Assembly (NCBI GenBank): GCA_001599355.1
Contig: BCGQ01000001.1
Location: 2,359,135 to 2,423,134 of the forward strand
Source of the DNA: Nakazawaea peltata
Taxonomy: Eukaryota > Ascomycota > Pichiomycetes > Alaninales > Pachysolenaceae
Reading direction: 5' to 3'
Length of the DNA stretch: 64,000 nt
The translations under genes and the position numbers were made by a program. Shown piece by piece: positions 27,422 through 37,539 of the stretch (positions are counted from its first letter, which is position 1; each line of letters begins with the position of its first letter). The notes below the pieces were generated by a model, which did no database searches, was not told where the DNA came from, and saw only the letters and a program-made list of their open reading frames with translations.

Positions 27422-28012
27422 ATTTTCAAAAGAAAGTGAACTAATTACTCAAATAATTTTGATATCCCGATAGGAAACACCGCGTTATATATTAAAATTA
27501 ATAAACCTAATAGAGGCTTTTGTAAAATTTCGGCATTTGAGCTTTCCCTCAATTTATTAACTTTCAGGGGCTTAGACCAGGACCGAAATGAAAAATTGCT
27601 GAAGGCACAGTTAGAAATTTATTGTTCGGTATTCCAAAAGGAGAACAAAAGAAATCTAAAATCGTGTCAGCCTTGTGGATTGCTTAAGAAATATAATTTT
27701 CGGCTTTGGGGGATCTTCGGCAATTAAAATTGATTAGTACCGAGGAGGGAACTAGAGGGGATGATTGAGAAACACTACAAATCAAATCATTTATTAACTT
27801 ATACTAACATTATAACCGTTTCCTACCTCTATCAACACCTTCTGATCCTAATTTCTCAACAGTATATTACTTGCATTGGTGTCTTACCTGTCCCACTGCT
27901 TAAGATTCATCGCTCGGTATTTGAAATTCGGTGACCCAATTCGGAACAAAAAAAAAAACAAATCCTGCGCCTACATTTTTATAAGATAAAAATTGCTGAT
28001 TTGCTATACAGG
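27422..28012. other. Intergenic: repeat-protein promoter and DOA10 3' flank
   Basis: TATA-like TTATATATTAA near 27484. At least seven TTCGG/CTCGG words occur (27528, 27624, 27701, 27717, 27914, 27928, 27941 region), plus an A-run at 27948-27958. No gene is seen. Confidence 0.5.
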
Positions 28013-31000
28013 TTATTGTACTATAGTATCCTCATCATTATTGAGTAACAGTTCATCCAATTTGTAGTATTGGAGTCTCATTTCCTTTTCCTTTTTATCG
28101 AGGACTTCAACCTTGAATAAACTCCATGCGTTGAATAAGTAAGAAAATAAAGAAATTCTCATCAAAGTTTCCCAAGATAATGAACTTGGGACATCTTTAA
28201 TAAGCATTTGCCATATTGGATGGCCCTCGTATAATCCGACTAAGCCTAGGAATACGACAACTGGAATGGATGTGAGTAATAAAGGTTGTAGTAATTTCTT
28301 GAACCGATCACCTTGATCAGCATCTACTTGAGTAACAGGAATAGTCACAGCCCTGATTAAAGGTACCCAATAAGCCGCACCTATAATGATTTGCGCAATT
28401 GGATAGAGTATCACATTACTAGTCATCATATTGAAGATCATCTTGGCAATTTGACTAGCCAAAGGCCAAAACAGAGAGTAGTCAACCTTATGGACTACAT
28501 ATTCCAAATCCGATCTAATCTGCCCAACAGGAACAGTTCCAGAAACAGCACCTACAACATAGTATTGCATAACGGCAATAAATGCAGCAAGAGGCACTCC
28601 AGGAACAACAATTACCTGGACTTGACGTAAGAAATTATATAAAGTAGCCTTATTGAAAGGAAGTTTGAAAACATCTTCTTCAAATATGCGTTGTCTCAAC
28701 TTCCGAAGAGTTCTAGGCCTTAAAATACTACGTCCATTCTTCAAATTTTGAATATTTCGAGGCTGTAATAACTTGTCAGTTATTTTCAACAACCAAACAA
28801 AGGTAATTGAGCCCATGATCACAGCAGAATATGATAAACCCAAAATTGAATCTTGCGAATGGTCATCAAAATTGCCCAAACCTACTAAATTTGGTAACCA
28901 ATTAGGAAAATAGAGACTTCCAAGGCTAATTACAAAAGATAATGGTTTACCCAACATATTACAAACCATGGCCAATGTACATAATAATACACTGGCGTAG
29001 AACCAAACCAATACTATGAAAGCGACATTACGTAATCCGAACCGAGGAGGTCTAAATACTATAACATGGCTTCTAATAATATCGATCTCATCTTTCTCTC
29101 CTAATAAATTATCGATTTGACCTCTTGGTCTCCTAGGCCGCAGATTATCAAATTCAGTACCATCCCTTCTAACTGGATAGAAGAGATGACGTAAATACAA
29201 TCTTGAGACGTTATCGTTATCAGGAGCCTTAACCCAGTCACCGTCAGGTACAAATACAGAATCTACTTCCGGATGAGTGTCAAAGTATTCAATAATATCA
29301 TCTTCTGCTACAGGTCTTTTGAAATCTGGATCCGGACGACCAAATAACTGGGCCTTCCAAGATCTGTATACAATATGACCTCTCTCTTGAGTACGGTTAA
29401 GACCTAACATGAAGGAAGAAAGACGTAAGAATCTCAGCAGCCTCAAGAAACAGAAATACCAGTAAATCCTAGTATATTTAGACAACAATCTCAGATTATT
29501 CCTGTAAAGTCTCGTATACATATAAGCCATGGAAAGCCAGACAAAAGTGGAGTTAAAAGAGACCTTCATTGGTAAAATTGGAGTGAAATATCTCAATGGG
29601 AAAGTTATAATACCAAATCCAATCAAGATAAACAGGGTATAAACAGCTCCACTTAAACAAATACGAGACATTTGTAATCTGAAAGGACGAACAAGCAGAT
29701 CATGAATCAATCTTGAGCTTTGATCATCTGGAGATCTGATAAAGAAGAGAACACCTGGACGGATGATATGTCTCCTGACCATACCTACAAAAGTAGCAAA
29801 GAGACACATATATAAAGTACCAATTGCCCAATAAAATGCGAACATAAAGAAACGATCAGATTTTAAAGGTTGGTAGAAGATACTCGAAGAAAATGCCGAT
29901 GAACTCAATGGAAGGAATGAAGGAGACTCCACAAAGAGTGGAGACATGACTAAATCTAATAATACACCACAGAAAGCTGGGAATAGTAAGATCTCTGTAG
30001 CAAAGATAAAGTCAACCTTCAATACACACATGAAATCGAACAACACCGAATAAATCATCCTCTTTGCTCCTCTTACAGGTATAAATCTGGAACGGAACGA
30101 GTATTCCAAGAAGTGTATGACAACTCTGGAGATACAAAACAGGAGGAAGATGATATATGCGAGTGGGAAGATTCTTCCAGTGAGCGAAACTGGATAGGCA
30201 TCATTATATATCAGGTTAAGATCATCGAATATGCCTGTGGTGTACTTTCCGAGTATAGGGTAATCGGTGAAGATATGAGATATCCATGGTTGTTTCCGTA
30301 CAATCAATGAAATAATCTCATAAGTCAGTTTGAAAAGGATTAAACCAACACAGGTTGGGAAGTAGTAAAGAGAAAGAGTTGTCATGAGAATGAAGGCAGA
30401 GATAGCGGCGAATATCTTGAGACCACCTTGAACTTCGATTCTGATATTGAAACCGAATAAACCGGCTTCATCATTATCGAACAGGGCATCATCTGCGTCT
30501 GCAGCATCTGCTTCCTCTTCATCTGCATCATCTACTTCGTCTACCTCATCCTCTTCATCTTCATCGTCATCTTCATCGTCCTCATCCTCTTCATCAGGAA
30601 CCCACTCATTATCATCTTCTTCCAATTCTACAAAATTACCTTCTACAATATTTACATCTACTAATTCTACGTCCTCTTCATCCTCCTCATCTTCAGTCCA
30701 ATGAACTTCATCATCGAAATCTGGATCATCATCAACAAAATCTGGATCATCCTCCTCAGCCTGTAAATTAGCAGCATGCTCAAAATTCACTGGCAAAGTG
30801 ATATCTATTCCAGAAGTTGCTATACCAGGTCCACCAATTCCAGATCCTTCAACATATATACCCAAATAAGGCATAAGTTCAACTAATTTCTCCCTTGCCT
30901 TACGGTCCAGTTCAGCTAATTTCTCATCATAATCTTGATTTCTATCATTAGCATCCCTAACAGTGGTATCTCTAACATGAGCCATACTACACATTATATA

Positions 31001-31735
31001 AAGTTGGACCAACCTCTTAATATCCTCCAGACTTAACCGATCCATATCAGCTCCATCATTTAAAGCATCTCTTAAGAAATCGATGATCATCACTGGGTCG
31101 TTCTCGGTCATCTTTGGATCTCCAATCTGTAAATTCATCAACTGCTGGAACCCAGCATCATGTGTCACCCATTCATGTAGTATAAAGAATTGTAAAAATA
31201 TAAGAGCCATAGTTATGGTGAGCTTCAAACCCGTGGGATAACTATATTTGATGGCTTCCCATATACATTCCTTGGTGAAAGGGAAATTAAATGCCAAAGT
31301 GGGCAGATTGCCCGAAATCATGGATCTGAAAAGATCGGTTCTGGACATCTTTCCATCCGCCAATATGAAACAAAACCTCAATGATATTATCACAGCCATC
31401 GGTAGAAGAAGACCAAATAAAATGAACAGTATTATAGGACCTGAAGCGGATTCATGAAGGGAAATCAACTTTGATCTGATCGTCATTTGCAATACAGTCA
31501 TAGTTCCAAGCTGACTCAGTGCCTCTTCATCGATAATGATCTTGAATTTATACTGGAACCCACAGATATCACATCTTTTAGCCTTCTTCCGCCTAGAATT
31601 TTGGGAAGAATTTAACCATTCTTTCAAACAATCTTCATGAACATATTTGACTGACCCACGACAAAGACATGGATGATACAATTTGCCGTCTTCATCGCCA
31701 GACCTGCAAATTCTGCAAGTTATTTCTTCCTCCAT
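28013..31735 (-). CDS. SSM4: Doa10/Ssm4 membrane E3 ubiquitin ligase (RING-CH)
   Basis: 1240 residues (S. cerevisiae 1319). The N-terminal RING-CH has C7-x2-C10, C23-x-C25, H33-x2-C36 and C55-x2-C58. It is followed by many membrane segments and, at about 600-750, a conserved TD-domain-like region. A very acidic stretch at about 330-415 (nearly all D and E) separates early membrane segments. Doa10 sits in the ER and inner nuclear membrane, where it ubiquitinates degron-bearing soluble and membrane proteins with Ubc6 and Ubc7, and can act as a retrotranslocase. The start MEEEITCRIC is canonical. It is divergent from CDC26, with 124 nt between. Confidence 0.96.
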   Translation of the reverse strand: MEEEITCRICRSGDEDGKLYHPCLCRGSVKYVHEDCLKEWLNSSQNSRRKKAKRCDICGFQYKFKIIIDEEALSQLGTMTVLQMTIRSKLISLHESASGPIILFILFGLLLPMAVIISLRFCFILADGKMSRTDLFRSMISGNLPTLAFNFPFTKECIWEAIKYSYPTGLKLTITMALIFLQFFILHEWVTHDAGFQQLMNLQIGDPKMTENDPVMIIDFLRDALNDGADMDRLSLEDIKRLVQLYIMCSMAHVRDTTVRDANDRNQDYDEKLAELDRKAREKLVELMPYLGIYVEGSGIGGPGIATSGIDITLPVNFEHAANLQAEEDDPDFVDDDPDFDDEVHWTEDEEDEEDVELVDVNIVEGNFVELEEDDNEWVPDEEDEDDEDDDEDEEDEVDEVDDADEEEADAADADDALFDNDEAGLFGFNIRIEVQGGLKIFAAISAFILMTTLSLYYFPTCVGLILFKLTYEIISLIVRKQPWISHIFTDYPILGKYTTGIFDDLNLIYNDAYPVSLTGRIFPLAYIIFLLFCISRVVIHFLEYSFRSRFIPVRGAKRMIYSVLFDFMCVLKVDFIFATEILLFPAFCGVLLDLVMSPLFVESPSFLPLSSSAFSSSIFYQPLKSDRFFMFAFYWAIGTLYMCLFATFVGMVRRHIIRPGVLFFIRSPDDQSSRLIHDLLVRPFRLQMSRICLSGAVYTLFILIGFGIITFPLRYFTPILPMKVSFNSTFVWLSMAYMYTRLYRNNLRLLSKYTRIYWYFCFLRLLRFLRLSSFMLGLNRTQERGHIVYRSWKAQLFGRPDPDFKRPVAEDDIIEYFDTHPEVDSVFVPDGDWVKAPDNDNVSRLYLRHLFYPVRRDGTEFDNLRPRRPRGQIDNLLGEKDEIDIIRSHVIVFRPPRFGLRNVAFIVLVWFYASVLLCTLAMVCNMLGKPLSFVISLGSLYFPNWLPNLVGLGNFDDHSQDSILGLSYSAVIMGSITFVWLLKITDKLLQPRNIQNLKNGRSILRPRTLRKLRQRIFEEDVFKLPFNKATLYNFLRQVQVIVVPGVPLAAFIAVMQYYVVGAVSGTVPVGQIRSDLEYVVHKVDYSLFWPLASQIAKMIFNMMTSNVILYPIAQIIIGAAYWVPLIRAVTIPVTQVDADQGDRFKKLLQPLLLTSIPVVVFLGLVGLYEGHPIWQMLIKDVPSSLSWETLMRISLFSYLFNAWSLFKVEVLDKKEKEMRLQYYKLDELLLNNDEDTIVQ

Positions 31736-31859
31736 ATCTCCTATGGCGTCTACCAGCTATATCTCGACGATGATCTCGCTTAACAAATCTCCATATGAAA
31801 TTTTTTCCTATTAAAGCGCAATAGTAAATATAAGACAAGTAGTTTGAGAAGGAGAGGAG

Positions 31860-32033
31860 ATGTTGAGAAGACAACTGACGGCTATTAAATTGACACCTGA
31901 AGAGATTAAAGAGACTCTTAAGGAGAATTCGAGTTCGGGGGCGTCACAAATGAGTGAGCAGAAGAATTTGAAGGAGCAAGAGGGATTGAAGGAGAAGTAT
32001 AGAGAGAGTAGTTGGCAGAGGATGGGAAGGTGA
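31860..32033 (+). CDS. CDC26: Cdc26, small subunit of the anaphase-promoting complex
   Basis: 57 residues, short enough to be missed by usual cut-offs. The N-terminus MLRRQLTAIKLTPEEIKETL follows the Cdc26/Hcn1/APC12 pattern (M-[LI]-R-R-x-x-T-x-[LI]-x-L-x-x-[DE]-[DE]-[IV]). That N-terminus inserts into the TPR superhelix of Cdc16/APC6 and stabilises it. A polar, charged tail follows. It is shorter than S. cerevisiae Cdc26 (124) and human CDC26 (85), but the conserved part is complete. It is divergent from DOA10, so two ubiquitin-ligase genes share a 124-nt promoter. The N-terminal motif is the only evidence, hence moderate confidence. Confidence 0.72.
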   Translation: MLRRQLTAIKLTPEEIKETLKENSSSGASQMSEQKNLKEQEGLKEKYRESSWQRMGR

Positions 32034-32763
32034 GAGGCAATTAGGTGAGGGAGGTCATTAGCTAAAGGGATGGGTGTTACAATAGGTTGGATCATGGTGG
32101 TGGACCGGGTTAGTTGGACTAGAGCAACTTCAAGACTACATTAGTCAAAACTGTCAATTTACGAGTATTAATATGGAAGTGATCCCCGTGTCTCCATTTA
32201 TTCTTCTTTCCCTTTTAGTGCGCGTCACAATTTACATAATAATCTATCAGTATATTAGGAGATTTATAAGGAAATTTATTAGGGGTCTGCTAGGAAACTG
32301 TGTAGGGAGGTGATTTACGTAGTTAAGAAATATATCTTAGATAGAGCAGTCAGGTGGGGTACTCAGGTGTAGGGGATACATGTTATGATTCGCTGTTTAG
32401 ATCAAGCCAGTTATTCGGTTACTTAGTTGTGGCCAAGTCGTTCTTTACGTCTTCTCAATGTTTCTGTTCTCTGCTCTTTCCTCGCCTAGCACTTCTAGCT
32501 TCCATCAGTAGTCTCTGCTTTTCCCTCCTTTCCCTTTCCCCTTCGTGTGCTCACTAAATTTTTCCTTAGCTTACCCACTACCTTTCCCTTTTTTTGCTTA
32601 CCTTTCTCCTTTTCCTTCTCGTTTCTTATATTCATAATCTGCTCACCTCATTCTCATCCTCACACGCTCCCTAAAGGGGCTAATTTTCTTAATTAAACGC
32701 GTCAAATAAAAAAATCCAACGGCGCTTAACTTTCATTCATCTAACACCACAACTTTCCTAGGA
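32034..32763. other. Intergenic: SCC3 promoter
   Basis: A strongly CT-rich + strand tract runs from about 32455 to 32640, followed by the MCB at 32697-32702. No gene is supported. Confidence 0.6.
32697..32702. promoter_or_regulatory. MCB element (ACGCGT) upstream of SCC3
   Basis: ACGCGT in an AT-rich setting, 61 nt before the SCC3 ATG. Confidence 0.5.
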
Positions 32764-35700
32764 ATGACCGTCAATGATCTGCTGAACCCAGTAGCATTAC
32801 GACGCTCGTCTCGTACAATCAGAAAAGTCATCCCTGACTCAAGCCAATATGTCAGCGAATTAAGTGAAATCGATGACCCAGATGTAGATGATCCAGATCG
32901 TCTGGAACCCGATGAAGAATATCATGATGAAAATGAATTCGGGAAAAGAAAGCTAACTGCCACCCAGGATAAATATTCCAAGAAGAGAACTCGTCGCAAG
33001 CTCCCGACCACTCTGGATGAAGATCCTAACTTCGTTGAGAACTCCTATTTTCAAGCATTGAGTAATCTGGATATATCCATAGTTGAATTAGCCACTGGTT
33101 GGTTAGAAACTTATCAAGAAAATGTTTCCTTGCTGATGAAAGATTTGGTGAATTTAGTGTTAAGATGTGCTGGTTGTGTTATACAAGTACAAGAGCATGA
33201 TGTGGCGAATGCTGACTCGGCTCCTGAAACAATCAGTGAAGTACAACAATTGTTCATAGATCAACTGTTCCACGAATATCCGTTGTTGACCACGAATGTT
33301 AAATGGAAAGGTTTTAAGGCCAATTGTTTGGAATTCATATCTCAGACTTTAGTGGTGTCCAATGAGAAAGAGCTTTTATGTTCCGAAGAACATCAATTGA
33401 TGGAGAATTTATTGACCTGGCTTAGTCCATTATCTACTTCTGTTCTGAGACCACTTAGATACTGTTCCACCTTGTTCTTACTTCATATGGAAACTACACT
33501 TTGTAGATTAGCTGTTAAATCTACTGGTTATGTTGAGAAACATCAACATCAATACGATTCAGAACAATCAAAAGTACTGGATCTTGAAAAATCGATCAAG
33601 CAAACCAAGGATAAACAAGAAAAATCAAAGTTACAAAAAGATGTCACCAAGATTAAGAGAAGATTGAACACGATAGAACTGAATCTCAAATCTGAAAAGT
33701 CTCACCAAGCTTCTTTAGAAGAATATCTCAATGATATCATTAATACCACATTCGTTCATAGATATCGTGATGTGGATCTGCATATTAGACAAGAATGTAT
33801 GACCTCCTTAGGTCAGTGGATGGATATTTATCCTGAAAGTTTCTTTGAAACGACTTACTTACGTTATTTTGGTTGGATTCTTTCCGATAGAGATCTGTCT
33901 GTACGACTTGAAGTGGTGAAATCCTTATTGAAATTGTACCGTAAGGCTTCAATAATCCCTGGATTCCGTCAGTTCACCGACAGATTCAAATCTCGTATGC
34001 TTGAGATGGCTGTTTATGATTCGGATTATAATATCAGACTCAATACTTTCTCATTACTTTCAGAGATCATTAAAGTTGGATTCCTCGACGATAATGAGGT
34101 CTTTAAGATTACATCCATGATGTTCTGTGATATCAAAAGCAGAGTCAATATCATCTGTAGTACTGAAACCAAATATAATAAAGCTCAACATGAGCTTTCA
34201 AAGCTGATTGTTGTGATTGAGGCAGATAAAACTAAGGAGTTCAACGAACAAAATAGTGCTCTTCTTTTGGCTAATTCCGATAAGTTATCAATCGATATAC
34301 ACGAGGTTATAAAGTACAAGAATTTATATGAAGTATTAGAAAGAGCATATGAATATTATGTGGATAATTACTCAGAGCTAGAAACATATGGAATGACAGC
34401 TCCGAATACCAAGTTTATTCGCATCTTCAAAATGATGTATACCTCACCGGTCTACTCAACCACAGGATTATTTGATTTCTTAATGAAGTATCTCACTTAT
34501 GACTTCAGTTCTGTCGAGCTTTTGGATCCCAAACTCAGAGAATTCTTGGAGTTGAAACCTTTCCAGAAACAAATCTTATTATGTCATATAGTTGCTATTG
34601 CATCTTTGTATTTGGAGAGTCATAAGAATGGTTATTATTTGAATTTGATTCGTTTCCATCATGGTTTCTTAAAGAAGAAGAAAAATGCAACTGAGACCGC
34701 TGATGTCGAAAAGATAGAGAAAGATGCTATTTCCAGCAAGCTAATTGCATCACTTGGAGATTTAGTGCTGACCTTCAAGAATGATAAGTATTCATTGAGC
34801 AGTCTCGTGAAGATAATAGCGATTTTGATGGAGGATATCAAGGGAGAGGGGGATAATTCACGACTCACTTTACTCAAACCAGTAATTGAACGTGTTTCCA
34901 CATTATTACGTGAACTGCAACTTGACGATACTACTGTAGATCCATTGACTGAAGCTTTCTCTGAATTCTGTCAATCTTTGTCCGATGAGAGTAATCAAGT
35001 GAATAGATTGATCTTCATAGAATTGGCAGAACAATTGGTGCATGATTTGTCACGAGAATTGGAATCTAACTCAGATCATTCTGGTTTGCAAGATCTGACT
35101 AAGAAGGTGAATATCATTCTTGATTGTTCGGATGTAACTAAATTGTTGGATCTGTCCATTTCTGACGAATCTTCTAGTTCAGTATTAAGCAGTATTCTCA
35201 AGATTTGTAGAAGCTTCAAAATTGAGAATACCGATTCTTTTATGACTGTGTTTGCATTGTTGAATAAGTACATCACTTGGAAACTCAACTATATCTTCAC
35301 AGACAAAGATCAATGCCTTTCGAGTCAAGTATTAAGAATTCTGAAACATTTAGAGAACCTCGAACCTATCTATAATTTTGTCTCCACAATTGCAACGTTC
35401 GTTGATGGTTCAGAAACTAAATACGAAGCCCAACTTTATTTGATGGATATGATAATCTCATTGAAAGGATTCCAGGAAGAATTGAGTAAGAAGTTAGTTG
35501 AGATGGAAAATGGAGATTTGGTAAGAGAATTGAACGAGTTTTTCGAATTCAATTTACCTTTAGTTTGTGATTCAGAGTTAGAAGAATCGCTCATGAAGAC
35601 CTTCTATGAGAAGGAAACTCGCTTTTCCGTGATTCAAAATGTTCAAATAGATCATTTAGAAGAGGAAGATGTTGTTGTTGAAGAGGTTGAGAATGTTGAT

Positions 35701-35967
35701 CTGAAGATGAAGGTCAAAGTAGAGAATACGTTATGTTTGTTCTCTCATAAATTGGTTAAATTAGTGGAATTTAAATGTTTATCATCATCGGTGTTAATGA
35801 GATTGAAATTAAATAGTGGAGTACTTGGATCTGAACTTTTCAAGAATGTGATAGAAAATGGGAGAACTAATGAAAATGAGAAAGATAAAGCTGAGAAAGT
35901 TAATCAAGATGAGCAAGCCGAGCATGTTGAGAATGTTGATCAATCTGATCTGGAAATGAAATTATAA
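32764..35967 (+). CDS. IRR1: Cohesin subunit Scc3/Irr1 (STAG family)
   Basis: 1067 residues (S. cerevisiae 1150). A charged N-terminal tail leads into the STAG helical region at about 95-320, including NSYFQALSNLDISIVELATGW. The stromalin conserved domain is at about 329-415 (FVHRYRDVDLHIRQECM through LSVRLEVVKSLLKLY). HEAT-like helices fill the rest, with a short coiled-coil segment at about 270-325 and a variable acidic tail. Scc3 binds Scc1 and DNA and is needed for cohesin loading and chromatid cohesion. It ends 35 nt before the convergent YKE4 gene. Confidence 0.96.
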   Translation: MTVNDLLNPVALRRSSRTIRKVIPDSSQYVSELSEIDDPDVDDPDRLEPDEEYHDENEFGKRKLTATQDKYSKKRTRRKLPTTLDEDPNFVENSYFQALSNLDISIVELATGWLETYQENVSLLMKDLVNLVLRCAGCVIQVQEHDVANADSAPETISEVQQLFIDQLFHEYPLLTTNVKWKGFKANCLEFISQTLVVSNEKELLCSEEHQLMENLLTWLSPLSTSVLRPLRYCSTLFLLHMETTLCRLAVKSTGYVEKHQHQYDSEQSKVLDLEKSIKQTKDKQEKSKLQKDVTKIKRRLNTIELNLKSEKSHQASLEEYLNDIINTTFVHRYRDVDLHIRQECMTSLGQWMDIYPESFFETTYLRYFGWILSDRDLSVRLEVVKSLLKLYRKASIIPGFRQFTDRFKSRMLEMAVYDSDYNIRLNTFSLLSEIIKVGFLDDNEVFKITSMMFCDIKSRVNIICSTETKYNKAQHELSKLIVVIEADKTKEFNEQNSALLLANSDKLSIDIHEVIKYKNLYEVLERAYEYYVDNYSELETYGMTAPNTKFIRIFKMMYTSPVYSTTGLFDFLMKYLTYDFSSVELLDPKLREFLELKPFQKQILLCHIVAIASLYLESHKNGYYLNLIRFHHGFLKKKKNATETADVEKIEKDAISSKLIASLGDLVLTFKNDKYSLSSLVKIIAILMEDIKGEGDNSRLTLLKPVIERVSTLLRELQLDDTTVDPLTEAFSEFCQSLSDESNQVNRLIFIELAEQLVHDLSRELESNSDHSGLQDLTKKVNIILDCSDVTKLLDLSISDESSSSVLSSILKICRSFKIENTDSFMTVFALLNKYITWKLNYIFTDKDQCLSSQVLRILKHLENLEPIYNFVSTIATFVDGSETKYEAQLYLMDMIISLKGFQEELSKKLVEMENGDLVRELNEFFEFNLPLVCDSELEESLMKTFYEKETRFSVIQNVQIDHLEEEDVVVEEVENVDLKMKVKVENTLCLFSHKLVKLVEFKCLSSSVLMRLKLNSGVLGSELFKNVIENGRTNENEKDKAEKVNQDEQAEHVENVDQSDLEMKL

Positions 35968-36002
35968 CTACATAATGAAATTATATAAGATGAATTCATT
36001 GT

Positions 36003-37298
36003 TTAATCACTCCAAGAAATAAAGAACATTAATCCAATACCAATTCCCATACAGATCAATTGACCAATGAACTTCTTGAACTCCTCGAATCTAGTAGTAT
36101 TTTCTCCGAGCTCCAAAACTTCAGGAATAACACCCACAGTAGCAATGTATAAGAATCCACCAGCAGTAAATGGCAATGTCAAGTCACTTAAAGTGACACT
36201 AGTATTGAAAATACCGGTGTATGAAGCGATTCCATTGGCCAAATCGGCAGAAACATCTTTGGAGATGGAAGACTCGATCCAGATCCCAATGAAAGTACCT
36301 AAGAATGCACCAATAGCAGTTACAAATTGAGACATCATCAGTTGCCATTTGGTGAAACCACCTTGAATCAATAAAGCGAAATCACCCATCTCATGAGGGA
36401 ACTCATGGACAAATACAGCGAGAGTGGTAGTAGCACCGACGTTTCTGGAGATGTAGAAACTGGCAGCGATAGCTAAGCCGTCAGTGATGTTATGAGTGAA
36501 GTCAGAGATCAAGTTCAAGTAAGCAGAAGTTTTAATACTTTGTCCAGGGTTAGTAACAACAGGTTTCTCCACCTCTTTCTCTTCAGTCTTTGCAGTCTTT
36601 CTCTTACGTAAAGTAGAGGATTCGTCAGAGGTGGAAACACCAGATGCTTTCGAGACATGAGAATGAGAATGGGAATGGGAAGAACCACCATCTTCTGATT
36701 CACTGTCGTGCTCTAAAATACGTAATAACTTGTCAATGATGAAGAATAAGGTGAACCCAACAAAAATGAATAATCCTAAGATGATATTTCTTCTCTCATC
36801 GACATATACAAAGGCCAGCTTGTCCTCTAATGGTTCACCGAAGAAGGTTTCAGGCAATAAATGCAAGAACACATCACCCAATAACCCACCAGTGGCAAAA
36901 CTAACCAAATAACTCAACTTTGACAAGTCAATTGAAGCAGGAACAAAGGCCAAAATGAGATTCGGTGGACCCGAAATATAAGCAGTAGCTAACAAAGCAT
37001 TACCCAGAGGACCCAATGGGAATAAAAGGTCGAAAAATTGTTCAATTGATGAACCATCTTCCAGATCTTCCAGTTCGGCTTCCTTATATTCATTTATATC
37101 TTTGACAACTTGACATTCGGACAAATCGGCCTCCAATTTTGCTAAGTTGATCACTCCATTAGAGTAGAACAAGGGTTGAACGATATTGGACAAGGCATCA
37201 GAAACGGGTGGAGGCTTGCTTGAAATACCATGAGCGTTCACACCACAATACAACAGTCCCAATTGAACTGTAGAAATCAATAATTTGAATAATTTCAT
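36003..37298 (-). CDS. YKE4: ZIP-family zinc transporter Yke4 (SLC39A7/KE4 type)
   Basis: 431 residues. A signal peptide covers about 1-22 (ends VNA-HG). Membrane segments follow, with a cytosolic-type loop holding the His cluster HSHSHSH (208-214) and a charged stretch. The signature metal helices are FTHNITDG (H269, N270, D273) and HEFPHEMGD (H298, E299, H302, E303, D306), the HNxxD and HExPHE signatures of the LIV-1/KE4 subfamily. Yke4 moves zinc across the ER membrane. The promoter side faces the CBM48 gene and has a repeated GTATTTTGCTC word. Confidence 0.95.
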   Translation of the reverse strand: MKLFKLLISTVQLGLLYCGVNAHGISSKPPPVSDALSNIVQPLFYSNGVINLAKLEADLSECQVVKDINEYKEAELEDLEDGSSIEQFFDLLFPLGPLGNALLATAYISGPPNLILAFVPASIDLSKLSYLVSFATGGLLGDVFLHLLPETFFGEPLEDKLAFVYVDERRNIILGLFIFVGFTLFFIIDKLLRILEHDSESEDGGSSHSHSHSHVSKASGVSTSDESSTLRKRKTAKTEEKEVEKPVVTNPGQSIKTSAYLNLISDFTHNITDGLAIAASFYISRNVGATTTLAVFVHEFPHEMGDFALLIQGGFTKWQLMMSQFVTAIGAFLGTFIGIWIESSISKDVSADLANGIASYTGIFNTSVTLSDLTLPFTAGGFLYIATVGVIPEVLELGENTTRFEEFKKFIGQLICMGIGIGLMFFISWSD

Positions 37299-37359
37299 CT
37301 TTAACTATCCAATCTCACCACTAGCCAACACTTGGCTTCATTAAGTAGATCAATAATTT

Positions 37360-37452
37360 GTATTTTGCTCTAGTGATCAGAGCACGGTTAAAACATGGTT
37401 TATTCGTATTTTGCTCCCACAGATATTATCGTGCTGTTTTCATATTCTGCTC
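37360..37452. promoter_or_regulatory. Three copies of an 11-nt word in the YKE4 / CBM48-gene promoter
   Basis: GTATTTTGCTC at 37360-37370 and 37406-37416, and the variant ATATTCTGCTC at 37442-37452, inside the 241-nt divergent promoter. They look like repeated binding sites for an unknown factor. Confidence 0.45.
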
Positions 37453-37539
37453 AGAATTGATCTTTGCAGCAATCTACAAAGAAGCAGCCTGCATCAATGA
37501 TCTATCCCTTTTTAATGCCGAAGAGATAGGTCGATAAAT

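Noticed and set aside
30447-30704. Serine-rich 85-codon frame antisense to DOA10
   Set aside because: It is the mirror of the Asp/Glu run of DOA10 (GAT/GAG read backwards as Ser codons).
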